A model generated the notes under the pieces. That model saw nothing but the letters and a program-made list of their open reading frames with translations, ran no database searches and was not told where the DNA came from. Position numbers and translations under genes: made by a program. Shown piece by piece: positions 1-8,530 of a DNA stretch of 64,000 bases. The stretch is from positions 271,510-335,509 of the forward strand of contig NZ_FOMA01000003.1 of the NCBI RefSeq assembly GCF_900112495.1, read 5' to 3'. This DNA is from Bacillus sp. OV322. Its GTDB lineage: Bacteria; Bacillota; Bacilli; Bacillales; DSM-1321. How positions within the stretch are numbered: the stretch's first letter is position 1; the number at the start of each line of letters is the position of its first letter.

Positions 1-808
1 GACTTTTCTGCCTTATCTGGTGTCGGCTGCAGATGCTGAACAATTGCTTGGCCATTTGAGCCGTTTTTCCATGTACACCCTGGAAGAAGAGCTGAAGCGG
101 GGATATGTAACAATTGCCGGCGGCCACAGGGTAGGGCTTGCCGGAAAGGTGATATTGGAAAACGGCATGGTAAAAGCAATAAGGGAGGTTGCATCCTTCA
201 ATATTCGGATAGCAAAACAAAAAATCGGATCAGCCGATAAACTCCTGCCATTTCTTTATGACAGGGAATGGCATCACACGATGATTATAGGAGCTCCGCA
301 AACTGGAAAAACGACGCTATTAAGAGATATTGCCCGCATGATTTCATCAGGCAGTGCTAAGGATAGCTTATTGCCGAAGAAAGTCGGGATTGTGGATGAA
401 CGTTCAGAAATTGCAGGCTGTGTTAATGGTGTGCCGCAGCTGCAATTCGGGCCTAGGGTCGATATACTGGACAGCTGCCCCAAAGCGGAGGGAATGATGA
501 TGCTGATCCGCTCCATGTCACCTGATGTGCTGGTGGCAGACGAAATTGGCCGAGCGGAAGACACATCCGCTGTATTGGAAGCTGTAAATGCAGGCATTAA
601 ATTAATGATAACCACTCATGGACGCTCACTTGCAGAGGTCAAAAGACGCCCTCATATAGGAAAGATTCTTGAACAGGATATTTTCACAAGATATATTCTG
701 CTGAGCATACAGGACGGAGAAAGATTCTGTCAGGTTCTCGACTCATCAGGAAACATGATTCATTCAGGGAAGAGTGTGATGGCATGCTTAAAATCATCGG
801 AGCTGTAA
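1..808 (+). CDS. spoIIIAA: Stage III sporulation protein AA, 5'-truncated by window edge
   Basis: Secretion-type ATPase of the SpoIIIA-SpoIIQ channel that links mother cell and forespore during engulfment. The reading frame is open to the left edge, so the true start lies outside; the visible part is about 268 of the usual ~307 residues. A Walker A loop (GAPQTGKTT) lies about 98 residues in, followed by VGIVDERSEIAG and a Walker B-like DVLVADEIG, as in type II/IV secretion ATPases. The conserved N-terminal stretch SMYTLEEELKRG is intact. The stop overlaps spoIIIAB by 25 bases, so the two are translationally coupled. First gene of an eight-gene spoIIIA operon; the sigma-E promoter expected upstream is not in the window. 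Confidence 0.95.
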   Translation, partial: TFLPYLVSAADAEQLLGHLSRFSMYTLEEELKRGYVTIAGGHRVGLAGKVILENGMVKAIREVASFNIRIAKQKIGSADKLLPFLYDREWHHTMIIGAPQTGKTTLLRDIARMISSGSAKDSLLPKKVGIVDERSEIAGCVNGVPQLQFGPRVDILDSCPKAEGMMMLIRSMSPDVLVADEIGRAEDTSAVLEAVNAGIKLMITTHGRSLAEVKRRPHIGKILEQDIFTRYILLSIQDGERFCQVLDSSGNMIHSGKSVMACLKSSEL

Positions 809-1299
809 TCATTCTATTGGCTACCACGTGGGCTGGATTCGAAGCAGCCAGGCATTTCAGCCAGAGGACCAAGCAGCTTAGACAGATTAAGATGGCCCTG
901 CAGTCGCTTGAAGCTGAAATTATGTATAGCCATACTCCTCTAAGTGAAGCATCGATTAGGCTGTCAAAGCAGATCGGCTCGCCTTTTTCCGGTTTTTTTG
1001 AAGCGTTTTCGAAACGGCTTGCTGCAGGTGAAACTACCGTGAAGCTAGCCTGGGATGAATGCCTTCGTGAAGCATGGAAATCTCTTTCACTTAAACAGGG
1101 GGAGTTTGAAATTTTATCTCAATTTGGAGGAACGCTTGGCCGCCATGACAGAGAGCAGCAGCAAAAACAGATAAAGCTTGCCATGGCGCACTTGGACCGG
1201 GAAGAACGCGATGCGGCCGAGAAACAGGGGAAATATGAAAAAATGATGAAAAGCCTCGGCTTTTTAACCGGTCTTTTGCTAATAATCATGCTTTTGTAG
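784..1299 (+). CDS. spoIIIAB: Stage III sporulation protein AB
   Basis: 171-residue membrane protein of the SpoIIIA complex, the usual length for SpoIIIAB. A membrane segment occupies roughly residues 3-20 and a second ends the protein (GFLTGLLLIIMLL); the part between is helical and charged, resembling GspF-like platform fragments of type II secretion systems. It starts inside the end of spoIIIAA and is followed after 20 bases by spoIIIAC, with AGGAGG just before the next start. Identification rests on position, length and topology as well as sequence resemblance. Confidence 0.93.
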   Translation: MLKIIGAVIILLATTWAGFEAARHFSQRTKQLRQIKMALQSLEAEIMYSHTPLSEASIRLSKQIGSPFSGFFEAFSKRLAAGETTVKLAWDECLREAWKSLSLKQGEFEILSQFGGTLGRHDREQQQKQIKLAMAHLDREERDAAEKQGKYEKMMKSLGFLTGLLLIIMLL

Positions 1300-1319
1300 G
1301 CATACAGGAGGAATTTTAA

Positions 1320-1523
1320 ATGGGCATTGATGTGGATATCATCTTTAAAATTGCCGGAGTTGGAATCGTAGTAGCATTTTTGCATACCATCCTCGACCAG
1401 GTCGGGAAAAAGGAATATGCCCAATGGGTGACACTGTTTGGCTTCATATACATTTTATTTATGGTGGCGACGATTATTGAGGGCCTTTTCCAAAAAATCA
1501 AATCAGTCTTTCTCTTTCAATAG
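1320..1523 (+). CDS. spoIIIAC: Stage III sporulation protein AC
   Basis: 67-residue protein with two membrane segments (about residues 5-25 and 38-60), the expected size for SpoIIIAC, an inner-membrane part of the mother-cell channel. The ribosome site AGGAGG sits 8 bases before the ATG. It lies between spoIIIAB and spoIIIAD in the standard order. Ends in LFQ with the stop at the very edge of the spoIIIAD ribosome site. Confidence 0.93.
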   Translation: MGIDVDIIFKIAGVGIVVAFLHTILDQVGKKEYAQWVTLFGFIYILFMVATIIEGLFQKIKSVFLFQ

Positions 1524-1535
1524 GGGTGATCAGCC

Positions 1536-1925
1536 ATTGAAATCCTAAAAATTGTCGGAATTGCCCTTGTGGCTACTTTCCTGGCATTGATTATTAAAGA
1601 GCAAAAGCCCAATTTCGCTTTCCTTCTTGTTGTATTTACAGGGTGCGTCATCTTTTTGTTCTTAGCTGATAAAATATATGAAATTATAACCATGCTTGAA
1701 AAAATTGCTGTCAATGCCCATGTGAATATGATTTACCTGGAAACCATCCTGAAAATTATCGGGATAGCTTATATAGCAGAATTTGCGTCACAAATCACAA
1801 AAGATGCGGGACAAGGTTCCCTTGCTTCAAAAATTGAACTTAGCGGAAAAATTCTAATTTTAGCAATGGCCATACCAATATTGACAGTCATCATTGAAAC
1901 CATCATTAAGCTGCTGCCAAGCTAG
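1536..1925 (+). CDS. spoIIIAD: Stage III sporulation protein AD, probable ATT start
   Basis: 129-residue polytopic membrane protein of the SpoIIIA channel. SpoIIIAD proteins begin with a hydrophobic stretch like ILQIVGIGLIATFL; that homology begins here at an ATT codon at 1536, five bases after the ribosome-like AGGGGTGAT. A stop codon in frame at 1527 excludes any start further upstream, and the first conventional start in frame is GTG at 1569, which would remove 11 conserved residues. I therefore choose ATT. The end of the protein (KIELSGKILILAMAIPILTVIIETI region) matches the family closely. Upstream spoIIIAC stops 12 bases earlier. Confidence 0.88.
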   Translation: MEILKIVGIALVATFLALIIKEQKPNFAFLLVVFTGCVIFLFLADKIYEIITMLEKIAVNAHVNMIYLETILKIIGIAYIAEFASQITKDAGQGSLASKIELSGKILILAMAIPILTVIIETIIKLLPS

Positions 1926-1951
1926 CAAGCCAGGCGGGATGAGGTGAGGAT

Positions 1952-3145
1952 ATGAAGCAAATGATCCGCTATATACCATTCTTTCTTTTATTGTTTCTTT
2001 TTTTGCAGCCTGATGATGCCCGGGCTTCCGGGAATGAACAGGCAGAGCCTGTCATATCTCAGGACATGGTACAAGCCCAGCTCGACCGCATCGGAGTGGA
2101 TGATCTGAAGAAGTATTGGGATGACATCATTACACAATATGGGGGATTTTTGCCGGAAAGCCAAAAAGGCAGCTTCATGGATTTCGTAAGCGGGGACAAG
2201 CACTTTTCCTTATCGGAATGGGCCAAAGGCTTCGCGGCGTTTATCTTCCATGAATTGCTTGTAAACGGAAAACTGCTGGGCTCACTGATTTTATTGACGG
2301 TTTTCAGCATGTTTCTGCAGTCGCTGCAAAACGCCTTTGAAAAGAGCTCAATCAGTAAAGTGGCATATTCGATTGTTTTTATGGTTTTAATCATTCTGGC
2401 TCTTAACAGCTTTCATGTAGCAATACAATATGTCCAGGAAACTATATCAGCCATGACCTCGTTTCTAATGGCGCTGATTCCTCTGCTTCTTGCACTGATA
2501 GCAACATCGGGAGGGCTCGTTTCAGCCGCCTTCTTTCATCCGGTTTTACTATTTTTAATGAATACAAGCGGAATATTGATCCAATATATCGTCCTTCCGC
2601 TGCTGTTTTTAGCTGCAATCTTAAGTATCGTGAGCACACTTACAGAGCACTACAAAGTCACCCAGCTCGCCCAGCTTCTGAGAAATTGGGCCATTGCTAT
2701 TTTAGGTGCATTCATGACTGTTTTTCTTGGGGTCATATCTGTACAGGGAGCATCATCGGCGGTTGCAGACGGCATCACGATCCGGACGGCAAAATTTGTT
2801 ACAGGCAACTTTATTCCAGTAATAGGAAGAATGTTTACTGATGCAACGGATACTGTCATAAATGCATCTGTACTGCTGAAAAACACGGTCGGAGTATCTG
2901 GGGTCATTATACTCTTGCTGATTACGGCTTTTCCGGCCTTGAAAATACTGACAATATCCTTTATCTATAAGCTGGCGGCAAGTCTTCTACAGCCGCTTGG
3001 CGGGGGTCCGGTGATCTCATGTCTGGACATTATTTCAAAAAGCATGATTTACATTTTTGCTGCACTTGCTCTTGTATCGCTGATGTTTTTTTTAAGCATA
3101 ACAGTCATTATCGCTGCAGGTAACATCACCCTGATGGTCAGGTAG
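1952..3145 (+). CDS. spoIIIAE: Stage III sporulation protein AE
   Basis: 397-residue polytopic membrane protein, largest of the operon and full length for SpoIIIAE. An N-terminal signal peptide (hydrophobic core residues 9-20, then DDARA) precedes a soluble stretch of about 65 residues, followed by six to eight membrane segments from about residue 95 to the C-terminus. Distantly resembles transporter-like permeases. Start is ATG at 1952 after GAGGTGAGGAT. Sits between spoIIIAD and spoIIIAF; 15 bases separate it from spoIIIAF, which has GGGAGGAG before its ATG. Confidence 0.95.
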   Translation: MKQMIRYIPFFLLLFLFLQPDDARASGNEQAEPVISQDMVQAQLDRIGVDDLKKYWDDIITQYGGFLPESQKGSFMDFVSGDKHFSLSEWAKGFAAFIFHELLVNGKLLGSLILLTVFSMFLQSLQNAFEKSSISKVAYSIVFMVLIILALNSFHVAIQYVQETISAMTSFLMALIPLLLALIATSGGLVSAAFFHPVLLFLMNTSGILIQYIVLPLLFLAAILSIVSTLTEHYKVTQLAQLLRNWAIAILGAFMTVFLGVISVQGASSAVADGITIRTAKFVTGNFIPVIGRMFTDATDTVINASVLLKNTVGVSGVIILLLITAFPALKILTISFIYKLAASLLQPLGGGPVISCLDIISKSMIYIFAALALVSLMFFLSITVIIAAGNITLMVR

Positions 3146-3160
3146 GGAGGAGAAAAACGG

Positions 3161-3781
3161 ATGAGCTTTTTAACAGGATGGGTAACCAATATTATCTTGT
3201 TTGTTTTGCTGGCGACGGTCATAGATATGCTTCTTCCTAATTCATCTATGCAGAAATATGCCAAAATGGTCATCGGCCTTCTGCTGATCGCAGTCATTCT
3301 TGCTCCGATCCTTAATCTCTTTCACACTGACTTGAATACATTGATATCAAAAGCCACGGAGTCCTTTACACATGGAGATGAAAAAAAATTAAAAAATTTA
3401 ACGGAAATGAAGAAAAAAGAAATACAAGCTGAACAGAATGCATATATTTTACAACAAACGGCTGTCCAATTGAAGGCGAAAGCAAAAGAGGAGCTGATGA
3501 AAAAATATAAAATGGAAATTGCTTACATCGATATCAAAGTGAAAAATGAGGAACAGCCTAAAATACCTGAAGACCTTCAGAAAATTACGCTGTCATTGAG
3601 TAAAGCTTCAGCCAGCAGCAAAAACAAATCAATCGAAACGGTAGCGAAGGTGGAAATTAATACGGAAAAAAATCTTCCTGCAAAAACAGCTGATTTGGAA
3701 AAAATCAAGAAGTTCCTGTCATCCCAGTGGTCTGTAGACAAAAAGGTCATTGAAATTACAGGGGAAAGGGGGGACTTATAA
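3161..3781 (+). CDS. spoIIIAF: Stage III sporulation protein AF
   Basis: 206-residue protein with two N-terminal membrane segments (about residues 8-25 and 35-52), then a Lys/Glu-rich extracytoplasmic domain of about 150 residues. In SpoIIIAF that domain adopts a ring-building fold related to other SpoIIIA/secretion ring proteins. Start ATG follows GGGAGGAGAAAA. The stop is only one base before the TTG chosen for spoIIIAG, so translation of the next gene is probably coupled. Confidence 0.93.
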   Translation: MSFLTGWVTNIILFVLLATVIDMLLPNSSMQKYAKMVIGLLLIAVILAPILNLFHTDLNTLISKATESFTHGDEKKLKNLTEMKKKEIQAEQNAYILQQTAVQLKAKAKEELMKKYKMEIAYIDIKVKNEEQPKIPEDLQKITLSLSKASASSKNKSIETVAKVEINTEKNLPAKTADLEKIKKFLSSQWSVDKKVIEITGERGDL

Positions 3782-3782
3782 A

Positions 3783-4436
3783 TTGAAGGATGATAAAGGC
3801 CCACTTTACTGGCTGAGTAAATTAGTAAGAAAGGATGGAGATAAGAACGGAAAAAAACCGCAAATGTATGTGTATGTCCTTATTGTCATCCTGTTCGGAG
3901 CCGGCATCATGATGATTTCAAACCTAATGTCCCAAAGACAGTCAGGAGACAGTGCCAGCACAGCTGTTTTTAGTAACCAGTCTGAAAAAACGGACGTTGC
4001 TGCCTTCGGAAGGAAAGATGACAGCGGCAGTAAGACAACGAAGAATTATGAAAAAAATCTCCAAAATGAATTAAAGGATGCACTTGAATCCATTGCTGGC
4101 GTTGAGGATGTAAAAGTGATTGTCTATGCTGATTCTTCGGAAAGAAAAGTGTTTGAAAGAAATAAGACGACCCAGAAACAGGTGACAGATGAAACAGATA
4201 AAGAAGGCGGAAAACGGACAGTTGAAGACACATCAGTGGATGATCAGCTTGTGATTATAAAAGGCGGGGAAAAAGAAGGCCCCATTGTTTCTGAAACACA
4301 AAAGCCAAAAATCTCTGGAGTCCTTGTTGTTGCAAAGGGTGCAGAAAACATGCAGGTGAAAAAGTGGATCATTGAAGCTGTTACCCGCTCCCTGGACGTT
4401 CCGAGCTATCGAGTTTCAGTAATGCCTAAAAAATAA
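3783..4436 (+). CDS. spoIIIAG: Stage III sporulation protein AG, TTG start
   Basis: 217-residue ring-forming protein of the SpoIIIA-SpoIIQ channel. One membrane segment lies at about residues 29-49; the rest is extracytoplasmic, with the ring-building motif of the YscJ/FliF/SpoIIIAH type between about residues 88 and 210 (ALESIAGVEDVKVIVYAD at its start). The TTG at 3783 is preferred over a TTG at 3750 because a G-rich ribosome site (GGGGAAAGGGGGGA) lies just upstream of it. Followed after 14 bases by spoIIIAH. Confidence 0.92.
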   Translation: MKDDKGPLYWLSKLVRKDGDKNGKKPQMYVYVLIVILFGAGIMMISNLMSQRQSGDSASTAVFSNQSEKTDVAAFGRKDDSGSKTTKNYEKNLQNELKDALESIAGVEDVKVIVYADSSERKVFERNKTTQKQVTDETDKEGGKRTVEDTSVDDQLVIIKGGEKEGPIVSETQKPKISGVLVVAKGAENMQVKKWIIEAVTRSLDVPSYRVSVMPKK

Positions 4437-4450
4437 GGAGGAATATAATC

Positions 4451-5023
4451 ATGTTGCTAAAAAAACAAACGGTGTGGCTGTTAACGATGTTAAGTCTTGT
4501 GGTGGTTTTATCGGTGTATTATCTGACTTCTCCTGGGAAAACACAATCCGATATGGCGGCGGTCGAGCAAAAAGGGGACAAACAGACTGTTGAAAAAGAC
4601 AAGGCAAAAGCACCTGTGGCTAAAAAGAGCACAAAATCCGGTTCAGCTGCGGTATCAATTGCTTCTGGCGATGATGATTTTGAAGCGATGAGAATGGAAA
4701 TGGAAGATGAGCGCTCACAGCTGAGAGATCAAAATACAACAATCATGGGCAATACAGAATTATCTGCTGAAGAAAGAAACAAAGCATATGAAGCAAATAA
4801 AGAAATCGGAGATGAAAAAGTAAAAGAAGGAATCCTTGAGAAACTTATTTCCGGCACAATGAATTATGATGATGCACTTGTCAGAATTGATGGCAAAGAT
4901 GTGAATGTTACAGTTAAAGCTGACAAGCTAAGCCAAAAAGAAGCCAATGAAATCATCCGCACAGTCGAGAAAGAAGTGGGTGACGCACAGAACGTAGCCG
5001 TAGAGTTTCAGCCTAAGAAATAA
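4451..5023 (+). CDS. spoIIIAH: Stage III sporulation protein AH
   Basis: 190-residue mother-cell membrane protein that pairs with SpoIIQ of the forespore across the intermembrane space. One membrane anchor at residues 7-26, a low-complexity Lys/Thr/Ala linker to about residue 65, then the ring-building domain ending in VGDAQNVAVEFQPKK. Length is a little shorter than the B. subtilis protein because of the linker. Last gene of the operon, followed 15 bases later by a strong terminator hairpin. Confidence 0.95.
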   Translation: MLLKKQTVWLLTMLSLVVVLSVYYLTSPGKTQSDMAAVEQKGDKQTVEKDKAKAPVAKKSTKSGSAAVSIASGDDDFEAMRMEMEDERSQLRDQNTTIMGNTELSAEERNKAYEANKEIGDEKVKEGILEKLISGTMNYDDALVRIDGKDVNVTVKADKLSQKEANEIIRTVEKEVGDAQNVAVEFQPKK

Positions 5024-5037
5024 TTCAGGCACAGTAA

Positions 5038-5070
5038 CACAAAGGCATGCAGCGAGCATGCTTTTTTGTG
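5038..5070 (+). terminator. Terminator of spoIIIA operon
   Basis: GCATGC-AGCGA-GCATGC hairpin followed by six T; the stem is extended outward by CACAAA pairing with TTTGTG. Directly downstream of spoIIIAH. Confidence 0.9.
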
Positions 5071-5113
5071 TTTTGCCAGCCAATCTTCCCCGCTTGTTCC
5101 ATTTTAAAGTTAA

Positions 5114-5339
5114 GGCTCTATTCTTAAAGATTGTTGTTTTTTAATTGTTCTGTGAAGCGGTCCTGTTGTTAATCCGGGTTGATTGGAGTGTAAGGTGCGA
5201 GACTCCTGTGGGATTAGCGGGAAGGTGAGACCCCGCAAGCATTGCTTGTGAGGCTCACCGCCCGCCCCACGGAATGCGAGCATCCTGGAGCGGAAATCAA
5301 CCCCTTGTTCAGGTAGCAGCAAAGTTTACGAAAACAGCC
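5114..5339 (+). repeat. MITE-like element, copy 1 (226 bp)
   Basis: Begins GGCTCTATTCTTAAA and ends TTTACGAAAACAGCC, imperfect terminal inverted repeats of about 15 bp. The flanks AAAGTTAA (left) and AAAGTTTT (right) look like a slightly decayed 8-bp target duplication. The interior holds GGTGCGAGACTCCTGTGGG and TGGAGCGGAAATCAAC, shared with copy 4. No transposase is encoded; open frames crossing it are not genes. Longest copy in the window. Confidence 0.8.
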
Positions 5340-5353
5340 AAAGTTTTAAAAAA

Positions 5354-5367
5354 AGTAAGCGTTTTCC
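5354..5367 (+). promoter_or_regulatory. cre-like site next to MITE copy 1
   Basis: AGTAAGCGTTTTCC resembles a CcpA cre box (consensus like TGWAARCGYTWNCW). The same 13 bases recur beside MITE copy 4. Functional status unknown; no promoter is obvious around it. Confidence 0.3.
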
Positions 5368-5534
5368 GAGGGATTCACAAATTTTTTTTTTTAGCTGTAA
5401 AATAGGGAAGGGCGGAACGCGCATATCACTCAGCATTGCCGGCAGTATGATCAGAGAGTTCATGGATCAGGCGCATAATCCCGATGATTCATGCTGATTT
5501 CCCTGCTGTAAATATCTTAAGGAGGAACTGATCA

Positions 5535-5582
5535 TTGAAATATGGTAAGATATTATCGTATGATGTTAGCATCTGGTCATAA
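5535..5582 (+). CDS. Possible 15-residue peptide upstream of accB
   Basis: A TTG codon 9 bases after AAGGAGG opens a frame of 15 codons (MKYGKILSYDVSIWS). The ribosome site is as good as those of real genes in the window, but the frame is too short to judge by composition and I know no homologue. It could be a leader peptide or chance. Confidence 0.2.
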   Translation: MKYGKILSYDVSIWS

Positions 5583-5742
5583 AATATATGCATGTTTTCC
5601 TTAAATGAATGTAATGCGGAACATTGAAGTAATCTAAGCGGGAGGAATTGCCGCCAAAGCCAGATAAGTCCGGCTAGCCATCAGACTTGAGAGAACACGC
5701 CTGATGGATCTATCAATTTATATGATTCAGCAGCATAATCTC

Positions 5743-5751
5743 TGATATAAT
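5743..5751 (+). promoter_or_regulatory. Extended -10 promoter candidate for accBC
   Basis: TGATATAAT is an extended -10 (TGnTATAAT). The -35 at 17 bp spacing is poor (TGATTC), which extended -10 promoters tolerate. It lies 125 bases before accB. Confidence 0.45.
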
Positions 5752-5875
5752 GGATGTGAAACCGCCGGTCAGGCCCGGATGGTGATCATAGCTGCAAGAG
5801 ACTTTGCTGAATGCAGATTTTGTGACTCTCCCAAAAAAACTTTGGGCTTAACTAAACAAGACAAGGGGTGCCAGG

Positions 5876-6367
5876 ATGTTAAAGGTACAGGAACTTAGAG
5901 AGCTAATCAAATTAGTAGATCAATCAAGCATAAATGAATTTGTTTATGAACAAGAAGGAATTAAAGTTAAATTAAAGAAAACAAACCAGGAGCAGCCTGT
6001 TTCTGTTGTATATCAGGCTCCTGCACAGCCAGCTCCAGCTGCTATGCAAGCGGCCAAGCCCGTTATTGAAGCTACTGGTGAAAGTGCTGCACCGCAGGCC
6101 TCAGAGAGCCAGCCGGCCAGCCAGGAAAACCTACATAAAGTTACATCGCCAATGGTTGGCACGTTTTATGCTTCTCCATCTCCGGATAAAGGCGCATACG
6201 TGCAAACAGGCTCTAAAGTCAAAAAGGATTCTATTGTCTGCATCGTAGAAGCAATGAAATTATTTAACGAGATTGAAGCAGAAGTAGACGGAGAAATTGT
6301 TGAAATTCTAGTGAAGGATGGCCAGCTTGTAGAGTACGGCCAGCCATTATTTTTAGTAAAGCCTTAA
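5876..6367 (+). CDS. accB: Biotin carboxyl carrier protein of acetyl-CoA carboxylase
   Basis: 163-residue BCCP, the subunit carrying biotin between the biotin carboxylase (AccC, next gene) and the carboxyltransferase in fatty acid synthesis. N-terminal domain to about residue 50, a Pro/Ala/Gln-rich mobile linker to about 85, then the biotinyl domain with [15 protein letters not shown]; the lysine of AMKL is the biotin attachment site. The upstream GGGGTG is 5-6 bases from ATG. accC follows 16 bases downstream, so the two form an operon. It could also serve the propionyl-type carboxyltransferase at 46336, which has no own BCCP nearby. Confidence 0.97.
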   Translation: MLKVQELRELIKLVDQSSINEFVYEQEGIKVKLKKTNQEQPVSVVYQAPAQPAPAAMQAAKPVIEATGESAAPQASESQPASQENLHKVTSPMVGTFYASPSPDKGAYVQTGSKVKKDSIVCIVEAMKLFNEIEAEVDGEIVEILVKDGQLVEYGQPLFLVKP

Positions 6368-6383
6368 TGAGGAGCTGTTTCAC

Positions 6384-7736
6384 ATGATTAAAAAGGTACT
6401 GATTGCAAACCGGGGGGAAATTGCCGTCCGCGTCATACGTGCATGCAAAGAAATGGGCATCGAAACAGTTGCCGTATATTCCGAGGCTGACAAAGAAGCT
6501 CTTCACGTTCAATTGGCTGATGAAGCTTATTGCATTGGTCCCACTGCTTCTAAGGACAGCTATTTGAATACAACGAATATCATCAGCGCAGCAAAGCTGA
6601 CAGGCTCTGATGCCATCCACCCTGGTTATGGGTTTTTGTCTGAAAATGCAAATTTCGCAGATTTATGCAGGGAATGCAGCCTGATATTCATCGGCCCAAG
6701 CCCTGAAGCCATCTCCAAGATGGGTACAAAGGATGTAGCAAGAGAAACAATGCGTGAAGCAGGAGTGCCGATTGTGCCGGGATCCCGCGGAATCATTGAA
6801 AATACAGGCCAGGCCATCGAATTGGCAGAAAAAATGGGTTACCCGGTAATCATAAAAGCGACTGCAGGCGGAGGCGGAAAAGGCATCCGGGTTGCACGCA
6901 GCGAAGAAGAACTGGTGAATGGCATTAATATTACCCAGCAGGAAGCTGCGACCGCTTTCGGCAATCCTGGTGTGTATATTGAAAAATATATTGAAGATTT
7001 CCGTCATGTCGAGATTCAGGTTATGGCAGATTCTTTTGGCAATGCGATTCATCTTGGAGAGAGGGATTGCTCGATCCAGAGAAGGCTTCAAAAGCTGCTT
7101 GAAGAAACACCTTCACCTGCACTTGACAGCGAAATCCGCCAACAAATGGGCGAGGCAGCCGTGAAAGCGGCCCTTGCGGTTGATTATACAGGTGCGGGCA
7201 CCGTTGAATTCATCTATGACTATAAAAACCGTTCTTTTTACTTCATGGAGATGAACACAAGAATCCAGGTAGAGCATCCTGTTACGGAAATGGTGACAGG
7301 GGTTGACCTGATTAAAGAACAAATCCGTGTTGCATCCGGACAGAAGCTTTCGCTTTCACAAGAAGACGTAACCTTTAATGGATGGGCTATAGAATGCAGG
7401 ATCAATGCTGAAAATCCTGAGAAGAATTTCATGCCTTCAGCAGGGAAGATCCAAATGTACCTGCCTCCAGGCGGCTACGGCGTACGCGTCGATTCAGCGG
7501 CATATCCAGGATACTCCATACCGCCGTATTATGATTCAATGATTGCGAAACTGATTGTGCACGCGCCGACAAGGGAAGAAGCAATTGAAAAGATGAAGCG
7601 TGCCCTGAGCGAGTTCGCGGTTGAAGGTATTCATACAACGATTCCTTTCCATATTAAACTTCTCAGTCATGAGCAATTTGTGTCCGGAGAATTTAATACT
7701 AAATTTCTTGAATTATATGATGTAATGGATTCATAA
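6384..7736 (+). CDS. accC: Acetyl-CoA carboxylase, biotin carboxylase subunit
   Basis: 450-residue biotin carboxylase: ATP-dependent carboxylation of biotin on AccB. Starts [16 protein letters not shown], typical of the family; ATP-grasp glycine loop [13 protein letters not shown] at about residues 158-170; catalytic region [15 protein letters not shown] at about 287-301. Full length with no anomaly. Preceded by accB and followed by the Asp23-family gene 26 bases downstream, the common Bacillus arrangement. Confidence 0.98.
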   Translation: MIKKVLIANRGEIAVRVIRACKEMGIETVAVYSEADKEALHVQLADEAYCIGPTASKDSYLNTTNIISAAKLTGSDAIHPGYGFLSENANFADLCRECSLIFIGPSPEAISKMGTKDVARETMREAGVPIVPGSRGIIENTGQAIELAEKMGYPVIIKATAGGGGKGIRVARSEEELVNGINITQQEAATAFGNPGVYIEKYIEDFRHVEIQVMADSFGNAIHLGERDCSIQRRLQKLLEETPSPALDSEIRQQMGEAAVKAALAVDYTGAGTVEFIYDYKNRSFYFMEMNTRIQVEHPVTEMVTGVDLIKEQIRVASGQKLSLSQEDVTFNGWAIECRINAENPEKNFMPSAGKIQMYLPPGGYGVRVDSAAYPGYSIPPYYDSMIAKLIVHAPTREEAIEKMKRALSEFAVEGIHTTIPFHIKLLSHEQFVSGEFNTKFLELYDVMDS

Positions 7737-7762
7737 TGAAAACTAGATGGGAGGCCTGTTGA

Positions 7763-8173
7763 ATGAGCGAAGAAATTCAAATGCTTGAAATGAATGAACA
7801 CAGCAACGGACTTGGAAAAGTGGAGATTGCCCCTGACGTTATTGAGGTTATCGCAGGGATAGCGGCTGGAGAAGTAGAGGGAGTCGCATCTATGCGCGGC
7901 AACTTTGCATCAGGCGTTGTCGAAAAACTTGGCAAGAAGAACCACGGAAAAGGCGTAAAGGTGGACATAGCCGGCGAGGGCATCAAGCTTGATTTATACT
8001 GTGTGATGAAATTTGGAGTTTCCATTCCAAAGGTAGCTCAGGAAGTACAGGATAATATCAGGGAAGCGCTGCTGAATATGACGGCATTGGATGCGGATGA
8101 AATCAACATACATGTTGTGGGCATTCAATTCGAAAATGCCAAGCCTGAAGCAGAATATGAGCAGGAAATGTAA
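7763..8173 (+). CDS. yqhY: Asp23/Gls24 family envelope stress protein
   Basis: 136-residue Asp23/Gls24 protein. Motifs APDVIEVIAGIAAGEVEGV and the later QVDIxVVGIxF-like C-terminal strand (INIHVVGIQFEN) are typical. In B. subtilis yqhY sits behind accBC and its loss perturbs acetyl-CoA carboxylase control, so a role tied to lipid or envelope homeostasis is inferred. Ribosome site GGGAGG before ATG. A strong terminator follows. Confidence 0.9.
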   Translation: MSEEIQMLEMNEHSNGLGKVEIAPDVIEVIAGIAAGEVEGVASMRGNFASGVVEKLGKKNHGKGVKVDIAGEGIKLDLYCVMKFGVSIPKVAQEVQDNIREALLNMTALDADEINIHVVGIQFENAKPEAEYEQEM

Positions 8174-8183
8174 TTGATTAAAA

Positions 8184-8211
8184 CAAAAACCCGGCCATTG
8201 CCGGGTTTTTG
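8184..8211 (+). terminator. Terminator of accB-accC-yqhY
   Basis: CCCGGC-CATT-GCCGGG followed by T5GTTT, with AAAAA on the other side, so it may work in both directions. Confidence 0.92.
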
Positions 8212-8530
8212 TTTGGAAGTGTGCCGGTTTGCAGCATTCTGATGAAAATTCTTTTCTATGATCCTTCTTTATGCTGTTTAAACGGCCTTATATTTAGGCA
8301 TACAAATAGGTAGATAAAAAGAAATTCTTGTTTTAAGGTTTCTCTGAAGCACGATTTCTGTTACAGTGTAAAATAGTGATTTATTTACTGGAGAATGATA
8401 ATTCCTCCATTTTTCGGTTGGATGAAAGACGGACTATCATTAAATCTTAATGTTGTGGGTAAATATTTAATAAATGTTCGTCTTTTTGATGATTTTCATA
8501 TATAATAGTAGATATTAAAGGAGCAAAACC
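8212..8530 (+). other. Intergenic region before nusB
   Basis: AT-rich, no frame worth calling. A TATAAT at 8501-8506 lies 25 bases before nusB and may be its -10, but no good -35 is seen at standard spacing. Confidence 0.4.

Larger units (their letters stand above)
5368..5875 (+). other. Long non-coding leader upstream of accB
   Basis: No gene of normal size. It contains a short frame with a strong ribosome site (5535-5582), a GCGG/CCGC hairpin near 5638-5654, a stem CCATCAG (5678-5684) with CTGATGG (5701-5707), and the putative accB promoter at 5743-5751. About 120 bases lie between that promoter and the accB start, including CCCAAAAAAACTTTGGG, a hairpin that may act on accB expression. Confidence 0.5.

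Noticed and set aside
5110-5322. 70-codon minus-strand frame over MITE copy 1
   Set aside because: Lies within a non-coding repeat; the equivalent frame is not preserved in other copies.
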